From Glandiceps talaboti (lineage: Eukaryota > Hemichordata > Enteropneusta > Spengelidae): DNA of 64,000 bases. The DNA is taken from assembly GCF_964340395.1 (NCBI RefSeq), contig NC_135571.1, positions 7,111,453 through 7,175,452 of the forward strand. The letters run 5' to 3'. Shown here one piece after another: positions 34,101 through 50,975 of this stretch. The number at the start of each line of letters is the position of its first letter. Within the stretch, counting starts at the first letter, position 1. A model generated the notes under the pieces. That model searched no databases. It was not told the DNA's origin and saw nothing but the letters and a program-made list of their open reading frames with translations. The position numbers and the translations under genes are program-made.

Positions 34101-36334
34101 CACTATACGGTACTTGAACCAATGAAGGCTGCAGTTGCGAATTACAAAGAAATGGTGGCGACACACAAAGCAGAATGGAGTGGTGTTGAATTCAAATACT
34201 ACATTCAGACAATTGAGAAATACTTTGAAGACGACCAAGATGACGGCAGTAGACGGTGTGAGCGTTATGACGTCATACATGCTATTCACGCTGTGTATTA
34301 TTTTGAAGAAAGAGATGGAACATATAGAGATTTATACAGTCGGCTGAACACGAATGGTGTTATGTTGATTCGCATCGCTGGTATTGAGTATTACAAAACT
34401 CTTTAATTCTACTTTTTTAAACAAAATTAAGTCAATCCTTGCTAAGGCAAGAATGTTATTGAAACTTTGATTGTTTTTATAATCAAAGGCTTTGTTTTTT
34501 CTAGAATATCACCGGGTGCTCAACAGTGCAACAATTGTAAAAAGAGAAGAAAATTATCAAACAGGATGTTATAATAATGTTATTTGTCAAATACAATTCT
34601 ATTTTGAGGGGGTCATTTTCCGGAAATAACAGCGAGCTGTTATACCATAATAATTACGTCGAATACGTGTATTTGGCAAATAACACTTGTGTATGCCACA
34701 TACGATTACCAATTCATATCGAATATCAAAAACAAAGGTTCTGTTTAAAATTAAATCACTTCCGCATTATAACAAATTGTATTACACATCTCTCTTATTA
34801 GTACAATGTAGTTGTTCACATTGAGGCTGTAACATTATCAATCCAATTATGATGAATGTCTGACCTGCTCCACCATAACAATGTTTGCAGTTTTTCCGTA
34901 CCACTCAGGAGTCACGTTCGCAGAGCTAGCTACCATTCAAATGAAATGAGTACATCAATCTTTATATTTCGTAAATTATTTTGTGGAAAGATCGTACAGA
35001 AACATAAATACTATGGCTTGTTCTTAAATTTAAGCTCTAATTTCACTATCAGTGGCGATAATTTGGAGCTTTACAATGGTTAGGAATTTGTGCACCTGTG
35101 TGTTATAGTTTTTGATAGTAATAAGTAATTTGCATAATTAATGACTTTTGATAATTAGGCCATATCTTAGAATGAAGGATTCAAATTTCATATATTTTGG
35201 TACATCGTAAATCAAAAATAACAAAGTCAACATGTACTATAAAGCTTGTTGATGTAGCTAATTAGTTATGCGTTGTAATGAGACGTTTAAGTAATTGTGC
35301 TATACCTCAACCTTAGCAGCGCACATGAGACTTATTTCTTAAAAGCGAATTTATTTTTTCGAGGTTTCTATTTCGTTAAAAACCACGAACATAACATATT
35401 CTTTACAAGAGACATATAGTTTGTTGTGTCTTTGGTCTCTTGGTGTTCTGTGTATGGAGAAGCTGAAGCAGACTTGGTGCAGGACTTACTCAATCGGATT
35501 AAAATCTGATGCGGTGAAAGCGGCTAGATGTCTTTATTTACCTCTATTTCCATCGTTTTTTGTCGTTTGTTTTGACCCGGGTGATGGCCGTCTTCCACAT
35601 CTGATCCTGCATAATAGCAAATCTTGTTTTAATCTCGCGCGTTTGAGTAGCCAATCAGGATGAGCGTTACGTTGGCAGCTGCACACACTAGAGACATTGG
35701 GGGAAACCCGTACACACCCGTAAGATCGCGTTGACGACAGGACCCGTCGGTGGTGGCGCCGTCTCTCTGAACGATTTTGAAAGAAGCGTGCTTATTGGTT
35801 GAAGAAACCTTTCAAGACTCTTGAGGTTCAAAAACAAGGTCAGGTGTGGGAAAATGGCGATCACAAGGATCAAAACAAACGACACAAAAACGATGGAAAT
35901 AGAGGTAAATGACGACAACTAGACACTTTCACCACATCAGATTTTATTCAGATTGGACTTTACCTTCAGATATCATTTTCTTTCCTTTAGATATATTGGA
36001 ACCGTCAATTTACATCAACCTCTATATGAGAAAGTTTGGATACGCAAGCACAGCAGTCATACAAGAAACCCTCTTCAAAGAAATCCCTTCAGATACCATA
36101 GAGATCAAAACATCAAACTCCGATATAGTTGTCAATGAATGTTTCAAGAAAGATTCTGGTGAAGGCAATAAGTTATTGGATTTCATAACGCATGTATCGA
36201 AATTCAGAAATTCTATGCCACAAGAAATTGTGAAAGAAGTTTTAAAATGTTTGAAAAATGTGTGTATAGAAAAGGAGGCGGGGGTTTTAGTTGTAAATAA
36301 TCCTCAGATAAATTTCGTCATTAGGAAGAAATAG
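31147..36334 (+). CDS. HNMT-like: Histamine N-methyltransferase-like protein, copy C (3 exons)
   Basis: Predicted SAM-dependent methyltransferase, 290 residues. Exons are 31147-31336, 34042-34380 and 35991-36334. Exon 1 ends SIGSGSG (motif I); exon 2 has VLEPMKAAVANYKEMV, YYIQTIEKYF and YDVIHAIHAVYYF; exon 3 has VVNECF, LLDFIT and NFVIRKK. Intron 1 contains about 53 extra copies of its own 3' splice site, and the true acceptor is the last. The exon 2 donor differs from its sisters: where copy D reads GCG|GTAAGT the aligned bases here are GTA-TTGAGT, so I placed the donor one codon earlier (GCTG|GTATTG), which keeps phase 1 but is a weak site. A MITE lies in intron 2, 36 bases before exon 3. 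AATAAA follows 10 bases after the stop. Close duplicate of copy D. Reduced function through poor splicing is possible. Confidence 0.78.
31856..34041 (+). repeat. 39-bp minisatellite built from the intron 1 / exon 2 splice junction
   Basis: About 54 tandem units read GTAATATAGATAAACCCATT then TTGTTTCTCTATTGATCAG. The second part is a polypyrimidine tract and CAG acceptor; the first part is the opening of exon 2 (GTAATATGGATAAACCCAT). The last CAG (34039-34041) is the working acceptor. Common variants are gatgaaccc, gataaacca and ctactgatcag. Three longer units carry 'atttatagat' and 'gtgtagatg' or similar inserts (near 33380, 33560, 33865). Because 39 is divisible by three, the minus strand shows long open frames (31971-32693 and 33061-33942) with a 13-residue period; these are artefacts. 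Confidence 0.97.
35491..35954. mobile_element. Mutator-like MITE in intron 2 of copy C
   Basis: Long inverted arms start CAATCGGATTAAAATCTGAT at left, with the complement ending at 35954. The arms also share GGTGAAAG, 'tttacctctatttccatcg' and 'gtcgtttgttttga'. GGACTTAC before and GGACTTTAC after look like a slightly diverged 9-10 bp target duplication. Copy D lacks the element at the matching site, so it arrived after the C/D duplication. Same family as 9037-9178. Confidence 0.78.
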
Positions 36335-36344
36335 TGCCGGGCAC

Positions 36345-36350
36345 AATAAA
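36345..36350 (+). terminator. Poly(A) signal AATAAA of copy C
   Basis: AATAAA begins 11 bases after the stop codon of copy C and is shared with copy D. Such a short 3' UTR is unusual but the position is conserved. Confidence 0.5.
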
Positions 36351-39300
36351 ATCATCCGCCAATGTATTGAGTCACATGCAGTCCAATAACACTTTATGAG
36401 ATGTAGGCTTTGAGTTGTATTGGTCTTTTCTGTCTTTGATAAGAATGTATTGATAGTAATAGTTATGAGAAGATAGATGAGTCATTCCATTAAACACTTG
36501 ATTAACATTTATTAACATAATTTATACATCAAAAACACAAATTTTAATCTTTAATATAGTGACATTAAAAAAAGGTCAGAATGATATCAAATTTGAGAGA
36601 CATTTATAGAGAAATGCCATTTCGGGAAATATAGATAGTTTCCATAAACATTGGCTTCTGGTAACTATTATGCACATAATATATATATTGAAAGTATTTT
36701 TCACCCCTGTTGTTCTTTCAGTGCAACACCATGGCTTCATGTGTCTTAGCAGATATGAACATTTATTAGTTGCACAATGAATATTTGTGACTTTATTTGA
36801 AGGAAAGAAAATTCTTAAAAGTCATGAATATTCAGTTTCAATGTTCATCTATTAACTAGCCAAATGAAAATTATGTGATAATTGTGATGCGAAATCATGA
36901 AATGACCTCCAGAACCCACAATTTATGAAATGTCTTGATTTCCTGGAGTGGCATTCCCCTTAAGCTAGACCATTTTCACTTCAAGCCAAACTTCTTAAAA
37001 TACTGCAAACGTTCCCGTGTACAAACTTGCACCTGGTCCTGTTCGAATATTACCAAGTTGGTGATTCAATCGACAATCTATTATTTTCACTTAGAATCAA
37101 CAAAGTATTCAGTAGCTATTTGATATCATAGCCTTTAGCTAATACATACAATCAGCATGTGTGTGGAAACGGTTGTGTGAACTCAGCTTTAGATGTCCAT
37201 GTGTCTTTCAGGGCAATTTGTATCAGTATGTCTCTCAGGAGGTATTTTACAACAAGATATATATGGATTAGCCCACAACCTTCTCTCGGTTGATTTCTCT
37301 ACGTCCTGTCCACACTCGCTTAGAGTTTAGCCTAACACGCAATTGTTCTGTATTCAATCTAAAGTTAGATTATGATTTCATGTAACAATGGCTAAACAGA
37401 CTTACACATGTCGAAGTCTGTCGTGAAATCATTCCATATGCTTTGTGATCAGCTGATCCTGTCTACTGAGTATGGTAAGGTCACACATACACAGCTCCTC
37501 TCTCCTTGTTAATTCAGATCCATGTGGTGACACTCTTGCAAGCCAGCGCACATTTTTGTTAAGGTTTGCCGTAAAGAGGTGTGTAGTGATGTCACTGATA
37601 TGACGTAGCATAAACGCTAGTTTTGTTCCTATACGACACGTGACGATTACTACCATCTGGAGATGATGGTAGTAATCTTAATACGTCATATAGGAACTAA
37701 ACTACATGAACACATGAAAACCATTGAAATTTGCAACCTTGTTTCTTGTCAATATGTACTTAAAAGTAAAATAGTTAAATTCAAATGTCAAAGTGAATGT
37801 TGACGTGGCTGAAATCGACCAAGTAAAGGATGTAGGCCAATTTTCGACAAGTTCAGCCTTAAATTATATTTGTATTTGTTGGTACCAGTAGTTTTTGCTT
37901 CAGCAAGGATATTAGTCAATTCCGTATCTGGTAGCATGGTGGTGCTAAAATGACCACCTAACTCCACACAAAATGTAACTTTATTATGATGTCACTAGAT
38001 GGGCTACCTATCCAAGCCAATAAACACAATGTATATTATAATATAAAGTCAAATGACAGGAGAGAAATGTTACTTTTCTCTTTTTGTATTAGTTTTGTTA
38101 TTGTTAATGATTTTAAAGAAAACAACTCATGAATAATAAATTGTGTGTCTTGTCTTTTTATGGATTTCTAATTCTGCTCAAAGTCGTCACAATTTTGATG
38201 GTTGTATTTTTATCACTCTAGCAGGAATGGAAGTACTATCTACTTCTAGTTTCAATGCATCTGAATTCTGTGAAGAGTAGGTCTAGTCAAACGGGCCAAT
38301 TTCTCTTTAGTAAAAGTATTTTACAAACATATAATATGACCGTCACATGCATAAGCCCATCATCAAAAAGACGAACGATTTGACACTTTGGCCGCTGGGT
38401 ACGCTGGTCAAAGGCAGCCTTCAGCCCAGAATTGACGTATATTATAACCTGCCTTTGAAATATCAATTCCCAATATTTCATGGCAAACATTTGTGGCATT
38501 CTCAACTAGAAGTTATAAAATAAGGAACCTCTCTGCATACCAATCAGGGAGAGTTGGGGTACAATATTGTACAGTGCGCTCGTTTGCGTCTAATGCGCAA
38601 AAAACGTTAACCCTAAGGCCTAAAAAGTGGGGCAGATGATGCTCAATTTTACAAAAGGTGGGGTAGAGAGATTTGTTTTTTCATGTGCGAGTGTCTATAC
38701 TAGTTAATTGTGTTTTCCTTTGTTTTCCAAATGGTCTCTGTATTATTGGTTAGTGGATGAGGAATCCGACATTAACTTAAAAATTTAAGTCAATATAAAA
38801 CTGGTTTTCCAATCTGCAGAGGTTATGATCAGTCCAAACCAAAGTGAAAGGAAACATCAACATTTTGATTTTTACGTATACGCCAACTTTTTACCTTCAT
38901 GGTAGTTCTTTAACTTTCTATATATGTAGAATCCATATACAACTGGTTTTTCGTTTGAATGGATGTACGCTTGTTTGTAAATAAATGTCCCCTGATGATG
39001 TATCATAAATTAATCTCACTTTTCGAATGTTTACATCGCATGCAACAATGTTAACTAGTTTCCTGTGTGGCTGTTTTGGTGTAGGAATGAACTTTAAACA
39101 TGCTCTGAGCGCCAATATCTCTGGGCCAATCTACTTGAATCGGGTCAGCCGTCACCGTGTCGTCGCACTGCGTGCAGATGGATATGGGTGATACGGGACA
39201 AGTGTTGGATCTGAGCAAGGGTTAACTTAATTACTATACCGCTAAATATTGCCAGGTGTGACCATTTTGAACAGATTACAATGATACATTGAAGATTTGA

Positions 39301-39505
39301 AGGTATTTACTATCGCTAGACGTTATTGTTTGACCTTTCACGTTTATTTTTGTATATATCCGAGCTCTCGTAAATTCTGTGTCGTCCCGGCTTCAAGCTC
39401 CTTTCAGTCGTGCTTCACACTCCAGCGCCACCCTTCGGATGGCCCTCTAGTGGTGAACTTAGCAACAGTGCCTGCTCCTGCAGGTGATATACATGAGAAT
39501 GAATA
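36351..39505. other. Intergenic between copies C and D
   Basis: The first 230 bases align with the 3' flank of copy D (42134 onwards). The second copy of the 5.25-7.2 kb dispersed repeat occupies 37137-38510. Nothing else is recognised before the copy D promoter; the frames at 38918-39506 are short and unlike known proteins. Confidence 0.5.
37137..38510. repeat. Dispersed repeat, partner of 5250-7220
   Basis: Colinear with 5250-6440 and 6950-7220 with many shared 20-40 base stretches. Compared with the 5-kb copy it lacks about 500 bases, most of the LINE C-terminal fragment. The hairpin at about 37632-37690 is retained in diverged form. Confidence 0.7.
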
Positions 39506-39511
39506 GTGGTG

Positions 39512-39548
39512 TTGATGTCATTTCCTGACAACGGCACCATAATATAAG
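39512..39548 (+). promoter_or_regulatory. Core promoter candidate of copy D
   Basis: TTGATGTCATTTCC (39512-39525) followed by AATATAAG (39541-39548), about 95 bases before the start codon. It matches the arrangement before copy C with equal spacing between the two blocks. Inferred from conservation between paralogues. Confidence 0.5.
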
Positions 39549-39636
39549 GTCAAGTGTCCCAAGTCTGTTGACTGTTCCATATTTTGTTCTTTTACAAAAA
39601 GTTACATGAAACATCCATAATTTTTACCATATCATC

Positions 39637-40798
39637 ATGGAAGGAGTTCAGAAATTGTTATCTAATGAGGAAGAATACATTGACAAGCATAAGGTTTTCA
39701 TAAGAAATATGAGGGTGTCCAAGCAGGACAGTGTCGACGCTGAACCTTTCATGAAGGGAGTTTTCAGCAACCTTAGCCTTCGTCAGGAAAGGGAAATTCG
39801 CGTACTCTCAATCGGAAGCGGAAGTGGTAAGTTTTGATTCTTATGTTTTGCTACCTTCTTTCACGCCCCTTGTCCGAGGGGATTTTCTAATTGGACAGAA
39901 TGTATTAGAAAATATTGTATTTGTGTTCGTGTGACAGTTGTACATGATATTTGTAAGATTCGTCGCCAATGATATGAACAGCTTTGACTTATAATCGAGT
40001 CTGTGATCGCGTTACATATGGCGTATGTCATGTTAAAAAGCTGTAGTAGGCAAGTCAACAGATTTAGGTCATACCAATGTTATTGTTCAATAGCAAGCTA
40101 CAGATGAACAGGTCCACATAGAGAACCAGGGCACTGTGTACTTGTATGCTATGATCATAATTATTATACAACAGTATGCGTTTGAAGTCCTTGATGAAAA
40201 TTTGATCGCCATTTGTTTCTCTATTGATCAGGTAATATGGATAAAGCCATTTTATTTCTCTATTGATCAGGTAATATGGATAAACCCATTATTGATGCAC
40301 TGACTGCCCTACATCCAAAAGATATCGTACACTATACTGTACTTGAACCAATGAAGGCTGCGGTTGCGAATTACAAAGAAATGGTGACGTCACACAAAGC
40401 AGAATGGAGTGGTGTTGAATTCAAATACTACATTCAGACAATTGAGAAATACCTTGAAGACGACCAAGATGACCACAGTAGACGGTGTGAGCGTTATGAC
40501 GTCATACATGCTATTCACGCTGTGTATTATTTTGAAAAAAGAGATGGAACATTTCGGGATTTATACAGTCGGCTGAACACGAATGGTGTTATGTTGATTC
40601 GCATCAATAGCGGTAAGTATTACAAAATAACTATTTCATTGTACCTTTTAAACAAAATTAAGTCATTTCTTGTATCGGCAGTGCTAAAGCAAGACTGTTT
40701 CATTGGAAATGTGATTGTTTTTACAGTCAAAGCCTTTGATGTTTCTAGAATATCACCAGATGCACAACACTGCAAAGGGAAGAAAATTATCAAACAGG

Positions 40799-40853
<55 letters not shown>

Positions 40854-42118
40854 GCCAAATACCATTCCATATTTTGAGGGGTCAATTTATTTTCGTAGAC
40901 GTTGACGTGTATTTGGCAAATAACAATTGTGTATGTCACACACGACTACCAATTCATATCGAATATCACAAACAAAGGTTCTGTTTAAAATTAAATCACT
41001 TCCTCGTTATAACAAATTATATTACACATCTAGATTTCTTATTAGTACAATGTAGTTGTTCACGTTGAGGCTGTAACATTACCAATCCAATTTTGATGAA
41101 TGTTTGACCTGCTCCACCGTACCAATGTTTGCAGTTTTTCCGTACCACTCAGGAGTCACGTTCGCACAGCTAGCTACCATTCAAATGAAATTACTACATC
41201 AAGCTTCATATTTCGTAAATTATGTCGTGGAAAGATCGTACAGAAACATATATTAAGTGGCTTGTTCTTCAATTTAAGCTCTAATTTCACTCAGTGGCGA
41301 TAATTGGGAAACTTTACAATGGTTAGGAATTTGTGCACCTGTGAGTTATAGTTCTTGATATAAGTAATTTGCATAATTAACGATTTTTGATAACTTAGAA
41401 TGTAATTTCATATATTTTGGTACATCATACATCAAACATAACAAAGTATACATGTACTATAAAGCTTGTTGATTTCGCTTTTAGCTAGGCGTTGTAATGA
41501 GAACTTTGCATAATTAATGATTTTCGGTAATTGTGCTACACATCAACCATAACAACGCACACAACATTTTTTGTCCTAAAAGTAAATTTATTTTTGGACG
41601 TGTCTGCTCCGTTAAACAACTTGCACATAGCACATTCTTCACACGAGGCATATATTTTTTATGTCTTTGATATCAGGGTGTTCTGTGTATGGAGAACACC
41701 CTGAGATATGGAGAACCAGACTTGTTGCGGGTCTTTAACTTCAGATATCGGTTTCTTTCCTTTAGAATGCATAATGGAGCCGTCAATTTACATCAACCGC
41801 TATCTGACAACGTTGGGATATCCAAGCGCAGCAGTCATACAAGAAACCCTGTTCAAAGAAATACCTTCAGATACCATAGAAATCAAAACAACACACTCCA
41901 ATCTAGACATAGTTGTCACTGAATGTTTCAAGAAAGATTCTGGTGAAGGCAATACGCTATTGGATTTCATCACGCATATATCAAAATTCAGAAAATCTAT
42001 GCCACAAGAAATTGTGAAAGAAGTTTTAAAATGTTTGAAAAATGTGTGTATAGAAAAGGAGGGGGGAGTTTTAGCTGTGAATGATCCTCGGATAAATTTC
42101 GTCATTAGGAAGAAATAG
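39637..42118 (+). CDS. HNMT-like: Histamine N-methyltransferase-like protein, copy D (3 exons)
   Basis: Predicted SAM-dependent methyltransferase, 294 residues, the most orderly of the four copies. Exons are 39637-39826, 40271-40612 and 41766-42118. Junctions are GAAGTG|GTAAGT, TTGATCAG|GTAATATGG, AGCG|GTAAGT and CCTTTAG|AATGC. Motifs are SIGSGSG in exon 1, VLEPMKAAVANYKEMV and YDVIHAIHAVYYF in exon 2, and VVTECF, LLDFIT and NFVIRKK in exon 3. Intron 1 is only 444 bases and ends in two copies of the 39-bp splice-junction unit that copy C has amplified. The retained reading frame through the exon 2 donor (to 40905) is intron read-through into (GT)n, not extra protein. TATA-type promoter and AATAAA resemble those of copy C. 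Confidence 0.85.
40221..40270 (+). repeat. Two-unit form of the splice-junction repeat in copy D
   Basis: TTTCTCTATTGATCAG occurs twice, ending at about 40231 and at 40270, each followed by GTAATATGGATAAA. Only the second opens exon 2. It is the low-copy state of the array in copy C. Confidence 0.9.
40801..40849. repeat. (GT)n microsatellite in intron 2 of copy D
   Basis: About 23 GT units directly after 'caaacagggtgc'. Absent at the matching place in copy C (around 34565), so it arose after duplication. Confidence 0.9.
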
Positions 42119-42127
42119 TGTTAGCAC

Positions 42128-42133
42128 AATAAA
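42128..42133 (+). terminator. Poly(A) signal AATAAA of copy D
   Basis: AATAAA begins 10 bases after the stop, at the position matching the copy C signal. Copy B reads AATGAA here. Confidence 0.5.
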
Positions 42134-47509
<5,376 letters not shown>

Positions 47510-48476
47510 GACATCAATCAAATTGCGGCGCTGCCAATCCGAAAAAAGTACAATCCGTCAGGTTTATCTCATGTGTCCGCCAGTTATCGAACTTGACAAT
47601 GTCTAATCTTCAAATATCATAACAGTCGACCGATAAAAATCTGCAGAGAAAAAATTGACATGAACAATATTCAATCAAATATGACCTTAAGCCTACCTAA
47701 GCTGTCGCGAATCCGTCTATACACCATAACGGCGGCCCTACTTGATTCTGTGTTTCTCATGACCTACAATTCTTCAATATTGCGAAATAATAAAGAATTT
47801 GACGCCCTCTATGACAAGATTAGAAGAGATCACAGCGTCACTGCGGGTATGATGGCAACCCCACGATCGAGTATACGAGCAAAAATTATCATTTATTGCT
47901 TAAATTTGTGAAACTTAAAAGAAGAAGAGAAATTGGTTCAAACTTCCCTTCTGACTTGCAATTGTAATTTCTAAGTCATTCAGAATATTAAAGTACAATT
48001 ATGAATTGCAAGTATAACCAGCATTCCATACATACGCATACTTTCTTCTTTTGTTTGTTTTAGCCAACCAACCAAATATTTTGTCTGGATGAGAAATATC
48101 ACATTAAGTACAGTCGTTCGAAGGTGTTTGATCAAACGATGTACTATTAGTAGTTTAGTTAATTATACTGTGTGAAAAAACTCATAGAATTTCGGTTTGC
48201 ATAATTTTCCCCCTTGACAAAATATTTATCCATTATTTATGCTATATATTGTTTATGCATTTCATTCTGGTGTTGCCGATGACCCTCATAGACATGTATA
48301 TAATGTACAGTTACTATACATGAGAGGGGAAGAAGCTGGACGAATATTTTTCTAATGTTAACACAGATTGCTTACTGTTTACCGAGTACACTTGCAACAT
48401 TGTCGCAATAAGTTCTTAAACCTATAGTGAATTATGAGATGGGTGACTGTTATGTGTATGCCTTATAAATTAAGCA
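47510..48476. other. 5' flank of sialyltransferase copy 1
   Basis: Promoter-side DNA matching 56875-57880. No TATA box is obvious. The plus-strand frame 47660-47911 is broken in the duplicate, so it is not called. Confidence 0.5.
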
Positions 48477-48577
48477 ATAACCCACCCCCTGGGGATGGTA
48501 TACCAAGAGGTTTTGACCAGTGAATCGCTCGTGCATAAATTGAGTTCACTGGTATACCTTCCCCATGGGGTGGTTTA
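48477..48577. repeat. Nested hairpin at the edge of unit 1 homology
   Basis: The left arm AATAACCCACCCCCTGGGGA and onward through GGTATACCA pairs with 48549-48577. An inner pair ACCAGTGAA / TTCACTGGT lies between and overlaps the right arm. Close similarity to unit 2 ends here, and unit 2 has an unrelated hairpin at the matching place. Confidence 0.75.
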
Positions 48578-50360
48578 TCGCTATTATATTATACCAGTAT
48601 ATTGGAAATATCGGTAACAAGATGAGAACTAACGTTTTCGAGTTTCATATGCGCCCCTGTGACTAATTTGCATAACAATAACGCTGCTTTCAAGACAGCT
48701 GATCTGGAGCTCAACCTGACAGCCACAATGACGTTAACGTCGTGCAGCGACCGGATTTATTTTATCTGCTAGTCGTTTTTAGGGATAATCTGTACATTGA
48801 TCGGCTCATTCAAAGTGTACAGTAATGAATAAGAAACCTGTTTGACTCAAGGTACAAAAAATGGTTTATTGAATACAGCATGCGTCGTGCCCGGTCGACA
48901 TCGGAACTCGTTGGGGTTGATATTTACAATGTATTTGTATAATACTGGAAGTTACATCAGTAGATTTTCGGGTTTGAGGTTTTCCCTCTCGGATTGATGA
49001 CTGATACTCTAAGACAGGATTCCAGACAAATTGTTATTTAGATTAATGTTAAGTGGGCCAGTGTAAGCTCTTACACTTGCTTCATTTTTATGACAGACGG
49101 GACAGCTCACTTGTTTCCACTCCAGCCGAGGCTAGACGGTACTACACTCGTAGTACTAGAACCGATCGTACTCATGCCTTGACCTTAATAGGCGATGATT
49201 TGTACAAATACGCGATAACTTAGCTGCTTTCGAAATTTCCATCGTAAATTCCCATAAAATATTGTCTCATTGAGAATATCTTCCTCTGACAATTCGCAGA
49301 GTTCTCTCACTATCAGTATCCCGTTGGCCGACTACAACGCTCGCGACCTCCAGCACACAACAGTGAACATCAAATTTGGACGCGTGCCAACCGTGCTATT
49401 GCTCATTTTAGACGTGCTAGTTCGATGTCTAGACCAATCAGATCTCTCGATTTGCGCCATCAATATACTGGTATAATAAAATATAATATAATATAATGTA
49501 TATGTATATGTATATATCTCATTCGAGGGTATCTCGCTTATTATCACTGCATTGTTATCTATGACCTTGCAACCAATATATTGTTCATCTGCAAGTGCTA
49601 AACACCTGCTGCCATAAAAAGCACACGAAGTATAATGAAATATTACCCGATAGTTGGGGTAGGATATGACTTTACCCTAGCTGTTCGTTTATAGCATAAT
49701 GTTGATTTTTAAAGAGCGCTGTCCGTGCTTTGCAGTTATTACCACAGGTTCGGATCTATATCGGCAGAACAGCCCTTTATACTTCCTCACCTTCCTGGGG
49801 AGCATACTGTATTGTGAATCGTAGCCTAGGGAGCATACTGTATTGTGAATCGTGGTTAATTTGGCATGAACCTCCATAACGGATTATTTTTTTTTAAATT
49901 TCAGAATTAACATCTTTTACAAAATAGTCTTATTTAGCTTCTGACAACATTCTAAATACATTTTTGTCGATATTAAACAGGTTTCGATTCATACGCGTAA
50001 AGGACAAACGCGTGGGTGTGGCTGACAAGGCCCTTGCGTTAGCAGTAACATTTCAGTCATTCAGAATATATATGAAACATTATGACATTGAAAACGGAAA
50101 TTCCTAAACACAGAATAACACACTTGAATTGTGTATATTCTGTAATTATCAGTACGTACATTTTCCTCATTTAGTCATGGATATCTAATTGGGTATTGTT
50201 TTGCGATTCAAATTCAAATTATGCATGAATGGAGTTTGTTACAGAGAAAACTTTAAACAGTTTCAGGGGTAAAGCATCATCAAAACTCAAAGCGAAAAAA
50301 ATTAAATGACCACACTGGAGAAAAAGAAAATCTCAAGAATTATGAAGTTGTTTCCCTAGA
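48578..50360. other. Spacer of unit 1, no gene seen
   Basis: Non-coding. From about 49490 it matches 60958 onwards in unit 2. At 49737-49812 is a 75-bp piece that is the inverse of 50835-50912. A short duplication 'gggagcatactgtattgtga' occurs at about 49797 and 49830. Confidence 0.5.
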
Positions 50361-50374
50361 CTTTATGTTTTCCG

Positions 50375-50378
<4 letters not shown>

Positions 50379-50406
<28 letters not shown>

Positions 50407-50975
50407 TATAAGTCTGAGCATGTCACTACCGCCAGAATTCAAGTTGTACTTGGTTGGCCAACCATCCAAGAGCGACACAATCACAACTTCAATAAACGTG
50501 TCAAAAATGTGTTATTAACAAAGTACCTTCATACCTTTTTGAACTTGTAACAACCAATGATACCGTTCATCAACACAAGGACCAAATTCCACATTCTGAA
50601 ATTATAACAACCAATGATACCGTTCATCAACACAACACAAGGACCAGAGTCAACATTCCGAAAGCTCACTCCCGATCCTTCAGATACAGGGCATCCATCG
50701 TTGCAAATAATTCATCAACCTATGCCTTCTGCATTCTCCGACTCCTCTCGGTGTTCAATATTGTTGCACACTTTTTGTACCTCTCACGTACATTAAATCC
50801 TATATGCGGTTTATAAAGGCTGCAGTGGATTGTTACAGTATGCTCCCCCGGGAGTTGAGGCAGTATAAAGGGCCGTTTATGCCGCCATAGATCCGATCCA
50901 GTGGTAATAATTGCAAAGCACTTTGAGCACAGTGGGGGAAAGCGCTACATAAAAACCAACATTATTATAACTGAT
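50379..50975 (+). mobile_element. Degraded CR1/L2-type LINE 3' end, unit 1
   Basis: After a (CAGA)n tract, the translated plus strand shows HVTTARI, the decayed H-x-T-x-L-x-W-L-P region of CR1/L2 reverse transcriptases, then a basic C-terminal stretch (NTTQGPESTFRK, about 50626 on). It ends in CTTTGAGCAC, GGGAAAGCGCTACATAAA and ATTATTATAA, the usual 3' terminus of L2/CR1-like elements in invertebrates. Unit 2 has the matching piece at 62690-63310. Not functional. Confidence 0.6.

Noticed and set aside
40276-40905. 209-codon frame extending past exon 2 of copy D
   Set aside because: It reads through a consensus donor into intron and a (GT)n tract; the sister genes show the exon ends at 40612.
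49737-50912. Twin-primed L2 insertion suggested by inverted 75-bp pieces
   Set aside because: Both pieces contain the same segment of the element, which twin priming does not give; two separate fragments in opposite orientation fit better.
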